DNA of 32,931 nucleotides from Planctomycetaceae bacterium. GTDB lineage: Bacteria; Planctomycetota; Planctomycetia; Planctomycetales; Planctomycetaceae. Positions 32,738-32,931 of the stretch are shown here, piece by piece. A model generated the notes under the pieces. It did no database searches. It had not been told where the DNA came from and saw only the letters and a list, made by a program, of their open reading frames with translations. A program made the translations under genes and the position numbers. Numbering within the stretch: the first letter of the stretch is position 1; the number at the start of each line of letters is the position of its first letter. Location: NCBI GenBank assembly GCA_029259845.1, contig JAJDEI010000233.1, positions 1 through 32,931 on the forward strand. The letters are read 5' to 3'.

Positions 32738-32931
32738 TCCAGTTGGTATGAGAGTCTCAACCGCCCGCGAGGGCCAGGAGACTCAGAATGACGAAGCGAA
32801 GAAAGCGGCACAGTCCGGAGCAGATTGTTCGGAAGCTGCGGGATGCGGATGCCATGTTGAATGCGGGCAAAGAGCTGGCAGCCGTGTTGCAGGCTCTGGA
32901 AGTCAGCGAGGCGACCTATCACCGTTGGCGG
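32738..32931 (+). mobile_element. IS3-family element, left part (runs off window)
   Basis: The sequence after the toxin stop contains a typical IS3 leader and orfA start (32788). The exact left terminal repeat could not be fixed because the right end is outside the window; it probably lies between about 32715 and 32770. Confidence 0.55.
32788..32931 (+). CDS. IS3-family transposase OrfA, N-terminal 48 residues (partial)
   Basis: ATG 32788 is preceded by CCAGGAG (32774-32780) at good spacing. The product MTKRRKRHSPEQIVRKLRDA, then ADAMLNAGKELAAVLQALEV and SEATYHRWR, is the helix-turn-helix DNA-binding start of an IS3 OrfA, where SEATYHRWR is a strong family marker. The frame is open to the window edge; OrfB with the DDE domain would lie beyond it. 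Confidence 0.9.
   Translation, partial: MTKRRKRHSPEQIVRKLRDADAMLNAGKELAAVLQALEVSEATYHRWR

Overview
The window is GC-rich chromosomal DNA that most likely comes from a planctomycete (phylum Planctomycetota). The evidence is a giant secreted protein with the LEERTLLS-type N-terminal segment, GEVED and dockerin-like modules typical of that phylum; a Uma2-family nuclease; a DsrE2-like protein; many short palindromic intergenic repeats; and sparse operons. The genus cannot be fixed from sequence alone.

Layout. 1-3300: a ChbG/YdjC-like deacetylase (+) and a large exported protein of unknown function (-), convergent. 3670-5680: a PLP aminotransferase and an orphan MraZ-like protein (+). 5680-6595: non-coding DNA with an 18-bp tandem repeat and a small element with terminal inverted repeats. 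6596-12784: a 2062-residue modular surface or secreted protein. 13351-16031 (-): a PAS-GGDEF-EAL c-di-GMP protein preceded by a frameshifted DsrE-like gene. 16497-17812 (+): two overlapping small membrane/zinc-ribbon genes and a DtxR/MntR-type regulator. 18021-24407 (-): Mrp/ApbC, a receiver-like protein, FtsY, rhamnulokinase, a Uma2 nuclease and a Gfo/Idh/MocA oxidoreductase. 24927-29794 (+): CsrA, acylphosphatase, an ABC-2 permease coupled to an ABC-exporter-like protein whose nucleotide-binding motifs are all degenerate, and a small SpoT-type HD hydrolase. 29943-32931: an accessory scrapyard holding a decayed IS4-type element with 33-bp perfect inverted repeats, a 5'-truncated GxxExxY gene, an orphan polymorphic-toxin C-terminal cassette with an in-frame TAG, and the start of an IS3-family transposase that runs off the window.

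How it fits together. Most genes are single housekeeping or regulatory units: Fe-S carrier, SRP receptor, c-di-GMP and alarmone turnover, CsrA and a metal-responsive regulator. The clearest functional unit is the permease plus pseudo-ABC pair at 26045-29007, joined by a GTGA stop/start overlap. The most distinctive non-coding feature is the density of small inverted-repeat elements: at least two families occur twice in the window, and a ~130-158 bp MITE-like element with GGGTGGCTGGGGCG ends is present in opposite orientations at 19626-19783 and 25311-25440. The right end is a site of repeated insertion and decay. No CRISPR array, rRNA or tRNA was recognised.
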